DNA of 64,000 nucleotides from Trematomus loennbergii (lineage: Eukaryota; Chordata; Actinopteri; Perciformes; Nototheniidae). A program made the position numbers and the translations under genes. Below the pieces are notes generated by a model, which was given only the letters and a program-made list of their open reading frames with translations, was not told the DNA's origin and searched no databases. This document shows, piece after piece, positions 35,686-47,746 of the stretch (its first letter is position 1; the number at the start of each line of letters is the position of its first letter). The stretch lies in NCBI GenBank assembly GCA_012861695.1, contig JAAOOA010000054.1, positions 739,501 to 803,500 of the forward strand. The letters are read 5' to 3'.

Positions 35686-38600
35686 TTACTCATTGGTGTC
35701 AATCATGTAAATATTCCACTTTTCCCATTTCCTATTGAATGCATTCTCTTGGATTCTCAAAACATATGTCAGCTTTTCCATGACGAAAATATCTTGAACA
35801 ATTTCCAGCCACTGCTCCTGAGTCGGAGCGTTCACATTAAGCCAATTCCTAGTTATAGCTTTCTTACTCGCTGCAAGTAAAACCTTAATCAAATATAGAT
35901 CGCCTCCCATCACAACATCCTTAATGTTCCCAAGATACATCACCGGGCAGGTATTTGGGATTCCATAACCCAAAATAATTTTGACAACTGCATTAACCTT
36001 CTCCCAATATGACCTTATCTTTGTACAGTTCCAGAAAATGTGTGAGTGGTTAGCCTCCATGTTGCCACACAACCTCCAACACTGTTGCTGTACACCAAGT
36101 TGCCTGCTCTTTATTTTGGGTGTTATGAAAAAGCGAGTCAGGTTCTTCCAGCAGAATTCCCTCCATACTAATGAGTTTGTGGATGTAAATTGCGTCTCGA
36201 ACATTTGAAACCATTCTTCCTCTGAAATTTGAATTTGTAACTCTACTTCCCATTTTGCTTTTATGTAGATAGTCGATTCCCCCCTGTTTCCCCCAAAGCC
36301 TGGTAGAAAGCAGAAATGATCCGGGACCCCTTCTGCTGATACGCATCCACAATCACCCCAGTTACAGTATCTACAGATTCATCTGCATTCAGCCTTATCT
36401 CTTTTACAAAATAGTGTCTTAACTGCATGTATCTAAAATAATCCCTGTCTGTAATACCATATTTTGCCTGTAATTCCTGAAAACCCATCAATTCACCCTT
36501 TTCTGAAACCGTACACATTGCTGTTATGCCCTTTTGCACCCATTCTTTGAATGCTGGATCATACACCCCTGGTTTAAAATTGGAATCGTATGCAAACCAC
36601 CTCAGCGTGCGTATCCCTCTCTTTAATTTGTATTTTGCTACTACAACATTCCAGACCTCTAGTGTAAACGCAACTATCGTATTAATTTCACCTCTCAGAG
36701 CCTTCACCAAATTCCTATCTCCTACCAAGGCCTGAATGTGGTGACCCTGTACCTCCCTTTCCATGGCTTTCCATCCAGACTCATAATCTGGTCTACACCA
36801 GTAGGCCAAAGGTCTGAGTTGGGCTGCATAGAAGTATTCCCTAAGATTTGGTAAAGCCATTCCCCCCTTACTTTTAGGCAACTGAAGTGTCGCAAATCGT
36901 ATTCTTGGTTTTTTACTATTCCAAACAAATCTAGAAATCATCCTGTTTATGAATTTTTTTTGGGGAACATCAATTGGAAGAGACTGAAAAAAATACAGCA
37001 GCCTAGGTAGGATATTCATTTTAACCGTTTGTATTCTGGCACTGAAGTCTAAAGGGAGGGTGGACCACCTTTCTACATCCTTTCGGATATTGTCATCAAT
37101 TTTGTTATAATTGGCTTCAAACAGGTTGGAAAATGTTTTGGTTATAGTTACACCAAGATAAGTCATTGTTTTGGAATTCCATTTTAGGTTATATGCATGT
37201 CTAATTTGTTGGGATGGGGAATAATTGAATGAGAGAATTTGAGTTTTTGTTACGTTCACTTTATACCCTGAATAGTAACCATATGTGTCGAGTAGGTTCA
37301 TCAGGTTTGGGAAACATACATCTGGTTGCTCAAGGAAAACTATAACATCATCCGCAAAAAGCCCAATGATATGATCTTCCCCCCCTATATTGACACCCTG
37401 CAGATCTTCACTCTGCCTTATTGCTTGCGCCAATGGTTCAACAAATAAAGCAAAGAGAGTAGGAGAGAGACAGCAACCCTGTCTAGAGCCTCTCTCCAGC
37501 TGAATCCTATTGGACAAACTCCCATTTACTTTGATCCTAGCCGTAGGTTCGTGATAAATAGTCTTAATACACCGAATTGCATTTTCATTTAAACCAAACC
37601 TTCTTAGTACTTCATATAAAAAAGACCAACTGACACTGTCAAACGCTTTTTCTGCGTCCAGACTAACCAGAACCATACTCGTGCCCTTTTTATGCGCATT
37701 GTCTACGATATGGAGAGTCCTTCTGATATTGTCTTGTGTTTGGCGCCCTCTAATGAAACCAGTTTGATCTTCATGAATAAGATCTGGCATAAAAGTCTCA
37801 AATCTTTTACAGATAATTGAGGTAAACAGCTTGTAGTCCACATTTAAAAGAGAAATTGGCCTATAATTTTTACAGTGGTCTTTGTCTTTGCCTTCCTTAG
37901 GCAAAATGGAAATAATTGCTTCCCTCCAAGATGGAGGAGCCCTGCCTTCTTTAAGAGTCCAATTAAAACAAGACAGAAGCAGAGGTGTTAGCTCCTTCGT
38001 GAAAGTTTTATAGAACTCTGGTGGGAACCCATCGCTGCCCGGTGATTTACTGGTCTTTAGCCTACTGATTGCAGCTCTTCAACTGTAAATTGCGACGTAA
38101 TGGTGTCATTCTGTATCTCACCTATAGATGGCAGATCAAGAGAGTTAAGAAAGTTTCTTATTGTGCCTTCATCAGCTAATGGTGGATTAGAGTAGAGTGT
38201 CTTATAGTACTCTTCAAATATTCTTTCTATCTCATCTGGCTCATACAGTAGTTGGTTAGTTTGGGGGTCCCTTGTTCTATGAATTGTATTAGAGGCTTGC
38301 TGTTTGCGCAGGCGTCTAGCCAGGAGTCTAGCTGCTTTTGAGCCTGATTCATAATAAGACTGCTTTAAAAACCTTGCCTTTTTTTCTATTTCTCCTCTAA
38401 GGATCTCATTTATCTCCCCCCTTGTTTCCTTAATTTGTTGTAATGCCGATTGATCCCCTGTACTCTTATGTTTTGTCTCCATTTCTCTCAATTTTTCTAT
38501 TTTGTATTTGTATGTGGCTAGCCGGGCCTTTTTTTGTGATGCTGTTAGGGCGATCAGCTTTCCACGGAGAACAGCCTTCAAAGCATCCCACAGTATCCCA

Positions 38601-39448
38601 GGGTCCACATCCCCATTATCATTCTCCTCTATATATATTTGTATCTCTTCCCTTAACTGTTCCACGGTCGCCTTATCATTCAAAACACCCACATTGAGCC
38701 TCCACACTGTATTCTTTTGTCTACTGTTCAGATTTATTGACAAGCTAATCATATTATGATCCGAAACATCTGCCACCCCGATTTTACTCTCTGTGATCCT
38801 GTGACTTTCACCCGTATTTATTAAAAAGTAGTCAATTCTGGAGTACACAGAATGGGGTACTGAATAGTGTGTATAATCCCGTTCTAGGGGGTGAAGTTCC
38901 CTCCAAATATCAATTAGTCCCATTTCCTGCACTGACGCGTTAACAAACTTGGTCAGGTGCTTCTTGCTATTTTTGTGACTTGTAGTGTCTATGGTATGAT
39001 TCAGGACCACATTAAAATCCCCTCCACATATCAAAATACCCTCAGTCTCTAATGCAATGACGTCAAACAGATTTTTAAAAATAGATTTGTTACTCTCTGG
39101 GGGGGCATATACATTGACCAATGTCACCACTGCATTTTCAAGCTTTCCTTTCACTAATATATATCGTCCCTCTTTGTCCCTAACTTCTTTATGGAGTTCA
39201 AATTGAACTGCATTTGAAATAAGGATAGCCACTCCCCTCTTCTGGCTAGGTTTGTAAGAACTATAGAACGTATTTTTAAAACCAAAGCGTTTTAATTTTT
39301 CATGCTCCTGTTGAGGCAGATGAGTTTCTTGTAAAAATAGTACTTGGGCCTTTTCTTTTTTCAATTTAGCCAGGACCTTGCTCCTTTTAACTGGATTATT
39401 CATCCCATTTACATTAAGTGACACCACTTTTATATTATTGTACGGCAT
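35686..39448 (-). pseudogene. L1 no. 2 ORF2 (endonuclease-RT), few frameshifts
   Basis: Endonuclease in 39448-38057: KVVSLNVNGMNNPVKRSK, LFLQETHLPQQEHEK, VYAPPES, ICGGDFNVVLN, SRIDYFLI and SDHNMISLSI. One indel near 38085 leads to RT in 37904-36261: [68 protein letters not shown] (FADD core) and YLGVTITK. A second break near 36230 leads to the C-terminal region ending at 35686 with RLCGNMEANHSHIFWNC, the Cys-His motif. Lesions are few but would abolish a full product. Confidence 0.9.
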
Positions 39449-40412
39449 TTAAATTACCCAATCCTTTGCATTCACAAAACTCCAGACAACTGAAAACTAC
39501 ACAGACCTGAACATCTGGCCCACATGTAGTGAACGTAGAACGTAAAAAGAAAAACGTAGACTTCCAAGGTAGGGTGATTCCTCGCCACCCTAAGTCCCCG
39601 TTGGCAGGTAGAGGGGAGAGCCTCCTCCTGAAGGGCCCCTCACTAGAGGTGAAACACGCAGTCTCACGCATCCTAGTAGTCCAACGCATCTGATAGCATT
39701 ATATAATCCAAATGAAGTCGTGACAGAGTTCCCGTTAGAATATTTTTTCGCCGGTCAACATGTCCGTTAAAGTTGAAATCTTCCGGACAAAAGTAGAAAA
39801 GTGCCGGTCAAAGGTCTTCTTTGTTATTTATTGAGCTTTAAAACAAATTTATATGATTCGATATTAAACTAACTAATTATAGTAGATTAACTACATTATT
39901 CAAAAGTGTACAGTCATTTACAATAACACGGGAATAATAAACTGAGCGCTCTCTCCCTCTCCTGACAGCCCGTCAGTATCATGCAGCTCGCGGATCCAGT
40001 AATGAGTGACCCGACAGTAAACCAACTAGTTTAGGTAGTTTGAGAGGTAATTAAAATAGCTACGTGTGATATTCTAACCTGAAGTGTGTGTTTTGTTCCG
40101 CTCACCGCTGCATGTGATCATGCAGAGCTGCGTGTCGACTCGTCAGCAGCAGAGCTGATCTCTCTCCCGTCAGATTAGACTTCACTCGCGTTTATGTCCA
40201 TATCGATCAGATCCAGCTAGTTCTAGCTAATGATATGACTACCTGCTTATTAAAAGACACCTAAACAATAAGTGTCGCTATGCAACCGGGTGAGGCCACA
40301 AAGTATAGTGCAGCATTATGCATTTGTTTACATGCCCACCGGAACCCCGAGGCATTACCAACGGATCAACGCACAATCAACCCATACAGGACATCTCTTT
40401 CTCCACATTAAG

Positions 40413-41089
40413 TGTTACCCCTAGATTCCACCGGGTCCGCCTGCGCCGCGTTGCGGTTTTGGTCCGGCCTCCTCCGGCGTCATACCCTACCAGGCGCGTT
40501 TCAGAAGCATTTCAGAAGCGGAGCGTCTTGCCTGCCGGCTCGCAGTTTTTGTTGATTTGGGCATATTTCCTGGACAGGCTACTTTGTACAGACAAAGTTA
40601 ATAATAACTGTAATATTCCAGTTATAAACGACATGAATCAAAGATGTGTTGCTGTATTTTAGTGGTAAAAAAATGCATTCATCATCATAATTATTCTATA
40701 TATATCATTTACACAGTGCCTGTAAGGAGGAGAAATGCCAGCGTTCTCCTCCGGTTGGAGGAGAACGCTGGCATTTCTCCTCCTACTTGAAAGACTAGGC
40801 TCTATATATATATATAGGATATATAGCTCTGAACGTTCCACTTCCTGCCTGCCCGACCTTACATTACGGCTGCGCCGCGACAAAAATAGGATTCGATCCT
40901 AATTTTAGAGGAGCCCTGCGCCGAGCCGCTTCTGGGCCGCTTCTGAGCCGTAACGCAGCGCGTGTGGTGGAATAGCACCCATTGACTAGAGTGGCTGCGA
41001 TCGCCGTGAGCACCGCGGCGCAGCCGTAACGCGCCCGTAACACGCCCGTAACGCGCCGCAGACAGATCCGGTGGAATCTAGGGGTTAGA
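40413..41089. mobile_element. MITE family A copy 1 (TAACCCCTAG ends)
   Basis: Ends ttacccctagattccaccgg and ccggtggaatctaggggtta are inverted repeats, continuing into GC-rich sub-terminal repeats (gcgccgcgttgcgg). The whole 0.68 kb aligns with 57856-58537. It contains a perfect 28-bp palindrome absent from the other copy. Nested in the element at 39726-41268. Confidence 0.82.
40725..40784. repeat. Perfect 28-bp inverted repeat, 4-nt loop, inside MITE A copy 1
   Basis: Arm 40725-40752 (aggaggagaaatgccagcgt...) is the exact complement of 40757-40784; loop ggtt. The sister MITE at 58175-58207 has only the right arm, so the left arm was added in this copy. Confidence 0.9.
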
Positions 41090-41102
41090 CATTAGAATTG
41101 AC

Positions 41103-41161
41103 TATTCTTGTCTGTCACATACTCTTCTTGTCTGTCACATACTCTTCTTGTCTGTCACATA
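41103..41161 (+). repeat. 20-bp tandem repeat, 3 copies
   Basis: ttcttgtctgtcacatactc repeats head to tail three times (last unit slightly altered). It lies just outside the right end of MITE A copy 1. Confidence 0.9.
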
Positions 41162-41336
41162 AGTGGCGCAACTGAAGCGGTATTGCGCTAAAGGGAAATT
41201 ATTTTGACCGGACATTTTGACCGGAGAGATTTAAATTTGCCGGTCTTCAGCATATTTTACTTTACTTTGTCGTGACAAATATATACCGTGAATATATATA
41301 TAATATGAATCAGTTAGTCTCGGGAGGGATCCGCAT

Positions 41337-42234
41337 CTACTCCTGTAGCCTCTTCCTTACTCTGCTTGCGATCTCGTCCCCACCTGCACTACTCTCTCCG
41401 ACGCGCTGCCATGTCTTGGTCTGGTGGAGACGCTCCATCTCCGGGTACAGCTCCGAAGCGTTGCGGTCTGGTATCTCCAGGGAGAAACCTCTCCTCCTCA
41501 GCTCCTGCGCTGCATCTTGCGCACTGTCGTATGTGTCTGTTCCCGAGTCCCAGTGAATGCGCATCCTGTCGAGAGGTGTCTGGAAACGTATATTTTTCTC
41601 TTTAAGGACCGTCTTTATTCCCACGTATGCCTTGCGCTTCAGGACGACCGCCGTGATCGAACGATAGACGTCGCCCTTCCATCAGTATCTTTTTCTCCCA
41701 GGCCTTTTTCAGTACCCTTTCTTTGGTGGTAAACTCCAGAAAGTTCACCACTATGGACCTTGGCGGTGCAATTCTTTCCGGTTTGCGAGCCACAGCTCTA
41801 TGACCGCGTTGTATCTGTAGGTTGGTGTCCGGTAAAGCGAGTTCAGTTTTCAAAAGTTGATCCACAAAGTCAGACATGGAGTTACCTTCCTTCTCTTCGG
41901 GTACTCCATAAATGCGCATATTATTTCTCCTGGATCGACCTTCCAAATCCACCAGTTTCCCCTGCATGGCTCTCTGTTCTTTCATTGATTTAATCAACGC
42001 ATCTGACAAAGCCATGTTTACGGTCTCCGCCTCATCGATTCGTTCCTCCGCTTCTTTCAGCCTGGTTTCGTGGGCCTGGGTTAGCGCGGAGTTCGCAGGA
42101 AGTTTTTGGTAAATTTCCTGCTTCATATCTTCGAGTTCAGATTTCATGTCTCCCTTGATTTCTTCTTTAAGTTTGTTTAAGTCCACTTTATGCTCAGCCC
42201 TGAAATCGCGTATTTCCTGGAGCACTGAGCGCAT
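41337..42234 (-). pseudogene. L1 no. 2 ORF1 with one frameshift
   Basis: The first frame (42234 down to about 41610) begins MRSVLQEIRDFRAEHKVDLN, has a long coiled coil, then DLEGRSRRNNMRIYGVPEE (RRM start) and QIQRGHRAVARKP with SIVVNFLEFTTKERVL. After a shift near 41640 the C-terminal domain continues as KRKAYVGIKTVLKEKNIRFQ and ends near 41337. Domain order is that of L1 ORF1p. One indel separates it from an intact frame. Confidence 0.82.
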
Positions 42235-42469
42235 GGTGTCCGCCGAGTCCTGTTGTGAGCTAACGGAGCTCCGATGAATTCTGTCTTTCTAGTTTGTCAC
42301 CTTTCTTTTGACTTCTAGTTCTCTTTCCCCCTCTCATTCCAATAAAATTACATCGATGTGTATATTACTTGGCGAGTTAAGGGGGTTGATTTCCAATCGC
42401 TATCGAGAGCTAAATTAAGCAGCCATCTCACTCGCCTTGCTCACCGGAAGTCAGCTATGACCACTTTTT

Positions 42470-43736
42470 GAGGTGGGACGAGTTTGTGTTGGTTGATTGT
42501 TGATAGGAAACTACCATCTTTATAATATCATTATCAAGCTCCAAGATATAGGAAGAAAATACGATAAGGTAAGATAGAGCTTTATTGATCCGGATGGGAA
42601 ACTTGTGAAGCAACTTGAATTACAAAGTGGGAAGAGTTGCAGGGATAGTAGTAAAAGTGAGTATAGAGTGCAGATACAAACAAAATAGATTCAATAAGAT
42701 CAATAGGCTGAAAAAACGAAATCTAGGCAATGCCAAATGTAAACAGGTAAACGGTAAGGTGCATATCCACACACACACGCACACGCACACGCACACGCAC
42801 ACGCACACGCACACGCACACACCCACACCCACTCAACCAACAAACACATGGATGCTCTGCACACGTTTAGAGTAAGATATGTAGCCACAAATTAGATTTG
42901 GGCACTCTGGCACGTACACACACGCACGCACGCACACACTCAGGAAGCAGCAGACAGCCACTGCAATGCAGAACTGAGCACCCCTCTGTGTGTGGAAGAC
43001 ACACCAATCACTGAGCGGCGGGGGGGGGGAATGGAGATCCCTCACTCTGTTATTATTATTATTAGTCTCCCCTCTCTCTCCCTCTGAGTAATGTAACTTT
43101 GTATACACTGTAATAAAGACAACATTACATTTTTTCACAATATTTGTTTTTTGTTGCTAAACTTTTTTTTCCCCTGTATGAAAAACCAAGTGGACAGTGT
43201 CTCCTGTCCCCGGGATGCGTCAAAACACAGACACTGACATTAGAGATCATCAGTTATCTATGGGCTCAGAACAGTCTCATAATACACACACTTCATCACT
43301 TCTGTGTGAAATCCTTTATTTCACACAGAAGGATTCACACTTGTATTTCATGATCCGCAAAAGGATTCACACTTGTATTTCCGGATCCACACTTGTATTT
43401 TTCAATGCACACACAAATGTGTTCTGTTTCATATACATGTAAATAAAATCAAAATACAGAAAAAAGTTTTACATATGTATTTTTGATCCTCACATATTTG
43501 TTTTCCGTTTAAAACCGCTGCACCTGCACACACATACCGCTTTCTGTGCATGGATCGCTGTGCATTCGTGTGTGGGTTTTTTGAGACTCGCCTGACGGTC
43601 ACCCGATTCGTACTTGTAATTCTTTCTATCTATAGCCAATCAGATGTCTCCTCCATTATAAGCCAATCACATGAGCGCGCCCCCACGAGGGTATGATTTA
43701 TTGCGTTCATGACGTATTGCTTCATGTACGCGCGCG

Positions 43737-43737
<1 letters not shown>
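42470..43737 (+). other. Intron 7 stretch with simple repeats
   Basis: About 42570-42600 (gagctttattgatccgga) is a widespread fish repeat tail. 42765-42830 is a (CACGCA)n-type simple repeat, 42916-42938 a short (ACGC)n run, and 43312-43410 holds three loose copies of ggattcacacttgtattt. Overlapping ORFs here are low-complexity. No gene. Confidence 0.55.

Positions 43738-43792
<55 letters not shown>
43738..43792. repeat. (CA)n microsatellite
   Basis: An uninterrupted CA run of about 54 bp at the 3' edge of the L2-like LINE fragment, likely polymorphic. Confidence 0.95.
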
Positions 43793-43793
<1 letters not shown>

Positions 43794-44505
43794 CAGTGCT
43801 GACACTGTTGGTTATTAATGAGCCACTTTTTAACACTGTGCTTGAATGAGTAGTAGGATGAGGACTCTCTTATAGATGGTGGTATCGAATTCCATTGATG
43901 GGATGCGTGGAATGAAAAGACAGCCTGGCTGAATGCACTTTTCCTAAATGGGATGGTGCAGTCTCCCCTAGCCGCACTTCTAGTAGCCCTGGTTGAGGTG
44001 GGCTTTAGGCTGATGAAGCCAGCCAGAGGAGGAGGAGCCAACCCACGAGTGATCTTGTAAACTAAGCAGACGTTTTTGTATACTTTGAGATTTTCCCAGC
44101 TGAACAGATTATGCTTTTTAACAATGTGGCAATGATGATACCGGAATGGCTTTTTGTCTAGTGTTTTAAGTGCTTTTTTATATATATGATTCCAGTGGTT
44201 TTAGAGCTGGAGAGTGTGCATTTGACCATCTTATCAGACGTTGATGTAGTTGATGTGGCGAGAACCATTGAGTGAAGGTATAGCTTTGCTGCTGCAGTCG
44301 ATAGGAAGTTTCTAATGTATCTGAAATTTGACAGATTGAACTTCACTTTATTGCAGACCTTTTTGATGTGGGTTTTGAAACTGAGGTTTGTGTCAATGTG
44401 TACTCCTAAGTACTTATACTCTGAGACAACCTGTAGTCTCCTTCCAGAGAAGAAAACATCTTGTTCTGTAACTATGCTGTGGCCCTTGGAGAAGAACATA
44501 CACAC
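43793..44505 (-). pseudogene. L2-like LINE fragment (RT C-terminal region)
   Basis: Minus frames 44505-44158 and 44041-43793 read MCMFFSKGHSIVTEQDVFFS, VVSEYKYLGVHIDTNLSFKT and HIKKVCNKVKFNLSNFRYIR, then GFISLKPTSTRATRSAARGD, FHASHQWNSIPPSIRES and VKKWLINNQQC. This is the palm-thumb to C-terminal end of a fish L2/CR1-type reverse transcriptase. The part with the catalytic YADD is absent (5' truncation) and a frame break lies near 44100. Confidence 0.85.
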
Positions 44506-44640
44506 ATTACATTACATTACATTGCATTTAGCTGACGCTTTTATCCAAAGCGACTTACAATAAGTGCATTCGACCAAGAAGATACAAACTTGAAGAAAAC
44601 AGAATCATATAAGTACATCAGGTTTCATAGAGCCAAAACA
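44506..44640 (-). mobile_element. SINE/LINE 3' tail fragment
   Basis: attacattacattacattg plus tttagctgacgcttttatcc and aaagcgacttacaataagtg is the common fish 3' tail shared by L2-type LINEs and their SINEs, here in reverse orientation beside the LINE fragment. No pol III boxes remain. Confidence 0.65.
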
Positions 44641-44688
44641 TTTCAAGTGCTACTCAACTGGCTTTAGATAAGCCAGTCCTTTATTTAG

Positions 44689-46150
44689 TTGGAATGCTGA
44701 TACAGCATTCCAACTATCGGTTATTCGACGCACACAATTCTTTATTATTCGCCGGGTTATTTTGCGCCTCTTCTTCTCCCACATTCCACATCGCAGAAAC
44801 TCCGTTCAAACATCAAAACGTTCAGCTCGGTCGGGAATCGATGGCTATTACTTTTAACCCTAACCCTCATTCATAACTTTCATAATTCCAGAGATACATC
44901 CCATAATTCATCACATTTTTAACATTGAAGTCAATGGAGAAACTCTTCAGACTTGAAAACTCTTCATGCGACTTCAACTGCTAACTGCTCCTTCATACTT
45001 TCACTCAGAAACCTCATTCCAACTTTAAAATGTTAAACATCTTTCTGACATTATTCTTGTTCAACAACTTTTAAATCTGATTCATACTTTTAGAAATATT
45101 AAACATTGTTCAGACCTTGGTAAAGAGGCCTTCTTCAGATTTTAACATTAGTGTGTATTGAGCAGCTCGTTAAGGTGTGTGATCTCAAAGCTAGAGTGGA
45201 GGACAGCTTGAAATTCGCCTTCATATCTTTTTTTAAACCTGCCATAATTCCCAAACCCTACACTCCTGAGACATAATTTTTCATGACAAACGTAGGAAAA
45301 CATCTCGTAGCTTGAAAAATGAAAAAAAATTAAGCAAAATAATTAAACAAAATGCCTCTTGAGGGCATGAAGTGACAACAACTTTCAACATGTCTCCATT
45401 AAAGCCAATTGTAAATTCAAGCTGATCTTTACTCACAGCATTAGCCGCACACCTTTAGTTAATCTGCCAAAAAGACCACATTATTAACCCGAAAGTACAC
45501 AAAAAGCACACTTCAGATGCTCAACTTCCTTCAGATGCTTCACACGTTGAAATTTCACCGATATCTGTTATGGTTCTTCAACAAAACGTTCACATGCAAG
45601 AGGTTTATCTCTCATTCAGAACAATGAAAATGCTCTCCTCTCACTGATTATCATGGAAACCTTTGATATCTGGACACGTCGTTAGCTCAAATATAAACAC
45701 CTGTGTCATGGAACACGATGATGTCATAACTCCAACTGACATGCTCAGAGCAGCAGACTTCAGATAATGGTTAACACAGCTCTACATCAAATCTGATGTT
45801 ACGTAATGTGGTGTTACTATGGCAACGCATCCCTCGCCATAAAACAGCAGCAGACTTCAGATAATGGTTAATGGTCCTGCCCTCAACAGCTCTACGTCAA
45901 TTATGGGGTGTCTTCATATGACGTTTCCATGGAAACGCATCCCTTGTCATAAAACACAATGTCGTTGTAACTCCAATGGACACGGTCCGATCGTCCCCCA
46001 AACTTCGCTTGTATATGAGCGGTTCATGCCTCAACAGCTTTACGCCAAATCTGAGATCTCACCATAGGCTGTTGCCATGGAAACGCATCCCTCGCCATAA
46101 AACACGATGTCGCTGTAGCTCCAATGGACACGGTCCGGTCGTGTAAAAAT
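44689..46150 (+). repeat. Dispersed fish repeat with hairpin end and ~150-bp internal tandem units
   Basis: It starts with the palindrome ttggaatgctgatacagcat tccaac. It carries attaaacaaaatgcctcttg (45336 on), matching the reverse complement of the repeat at 79-115. At 45800-46140 there are three diverged units around atggaaacgcatccct, cataaaacac and ccaatggacacggtccg, spaced about 108 and 148 bp. No coding frame. The class is unknown to me. Confidence 0.6.
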
Positions 46151-46356
46151 AAAAAAATAACACCCTGCACTTAATGACGGCATAGAACAGCTCAATTTCA
46201 AAGCATGGTAGCTAGCTGCTACATAGCTAGCTAGCTGCTACCTAGCTATGGTACATTACTTTGTTTTCGGTCGTTAAACAAAATGTATACCATAGCTAGG
46301 ACTTTGACGTTTGCAATGTTTTAAGTCTTGAGTGTTTTGAATCCGTTGATAAATGG

Positions 46357-47746
46357 CAGGGTTGCCAACTTTGGGTACCTGGCTGGAGTGAGATTTTGAT
46401 ATCATGGGTTTAATTCGGTTTAATTACACATATGCGCACGAAATGACTGCTATCGTGTCAGCAGCGGGACCTTAGCATATATATAGGATATATATACAAT
46501 ATATACAAATACACAATAATGGACACAGACTATAAAGGGCACACAGTTTCATTCACTAATGAAAGTCAAACATGTTTGTTTCCACTGTTTTATTGTGTGC
46601 CTGTCGCGATAAGCAATTAATTGACTTATCGTACGATAAATAAAAATGAACTCGATAACTTTTCTGACCTCGATACATTTCCATTTACATGAGGATGTGA
46701 CTAGCAGTTTGAAAGGATGTACTTGAATTATTATTATATATTATCATTATGTCAGTGGTCTAAAATGGTCATACAACGGTGCCGACAATATTATCGTTTA
46801 TCGCAATAATCTCCGGGAAAATGTATCCAACAAAATTAATTATCGTGAGAGGCCTATACATGAAACACACACACACAGACAAATCTACAGACTTACTCCA
46901 AACTGCCAAATATATTAATTAATACACTCTCACTCTCATATACTCTTTGACTTTATTTTGGCCTAGTAGAACAATAAGCAGCAGACTTTTACTTTTTATC
47001 ATTTCTACTGGATCTTAGATCTGCGCATGCGCAATACGGGTCGGCAGTTGCGGCTCCAGAGTATTTTTGTTGGGTAATCTATGGTAGGGCCCATACAGTG
47101 GTGGGGCTCAAGTCAGTATTTGCAATGTAATTACATACACGCTCCCCCCGACAGTGAAACGCCACGCGTGAGGTTTAGATGATTTCCCTGTCTCAATCCA
47201 AATTGAACTGTATGAAATAAAAAGGCACATTTGTCTTGTAGTAAATAAAAAGGGCGACCTGGAGCCAATCCTGCAATTTCCCCACAAGTGAAAGAGTTGA
47301 CATGCTGAAAACCCAACCCCTGCAGGGGGGTCTGGGGGGATTCCCCCTCAGGAGATTTTTTGAAATACTAACATAAAATACACATTCTGTTACTCTCTTG
47401 AGAAGAAAAAATAAATAAATCTATTACTACACGACATATTTAAAAAAATGAAAGACAGCCCACACACCTATCAATCATCAAACCGTGGGGTCTTATTTCA
47501 TTACATGTTGATTTCTATCAACACGTAATGTTGTATCGATGTATAGAGATGTACTACCGCAAAAGTATTCTCCGTCAAAGATGTTCTATTGAGAAGACGA
47601 TCACTACGTGACAAAAGTTTTCAAAACCGTTTCTAGTCTTCGGTATTCTTGTTTTTGGCGTGAGAATAGTTTGGGCAGCGTGAGAGCGTGAGATTGAGAG
47701 TGAAAGCGTGTGTCACACGCCAGATGCGTGAGAGTTGGCAACCCTG
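46357..47746. mobile_element. hAT-like non-autonomous element (CAGGGTTGCCAAC)
   Basis: Inverted ends cagggttgccaactttggg and gagagttggcaaccctg are of hAT type (CAG...CTG). The interior includes gggggattccccctcaggag, a motif common inside fish hAT elements. The 8-bp target copy is not clear (aaatgg / aaatag). The minus ORF at 47131-47316 has no recognisable motif. Confidence 0.65.

Larger units (their letters stand above)
39726..41268. mobile_element. DNA element nested in L1 no. 2 (9-bp target copy)
   Basis: gtcgtgaca is repeated exactly at 39717-39725 and 41269-41277. The ends carry related motifs (cgccggtcaacatgtccg and gccggtc / ttgaccggacattttgaccg) but a long terminal inverted repeat is not obvious. 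It contains the family A MITE (40413-41089) and three 20-bp tandem units at about 41103-41161. No transposase text found. Confidence 0.65.
35512..42469 (-). mobile_element. L1-type LINE no. 2, full length with 17-bp target duplication
   Basis: The element (35529-42452) is antisense to the channel gene in intron 7. Flanking copies at 35512-35528 and 42453-42469 read agctatgatcacttttt and agctatgaccacttttt (16 of 17 identical). ORF1 is on the right and ORF2 on the left. A 1.54-kb DNA element (39726-41268) lies between them. Without it the LINE is about 5.4 kb. ORFs are broken by only a few frameshifts, so it looks younger in sequence than L1 no. 1. Confidence 0.92.

Noticed and set aside
42615..42888. 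ORFs with long Thr-His or Cys-Val runs
   Set aside because: They are translations of a (CACGCA)n simple repeat.
47131..47316. 61-codon minus ORF in a hAT element as transposase
   Set aside because: No recognisable hAT dimerisation or DDE motif.
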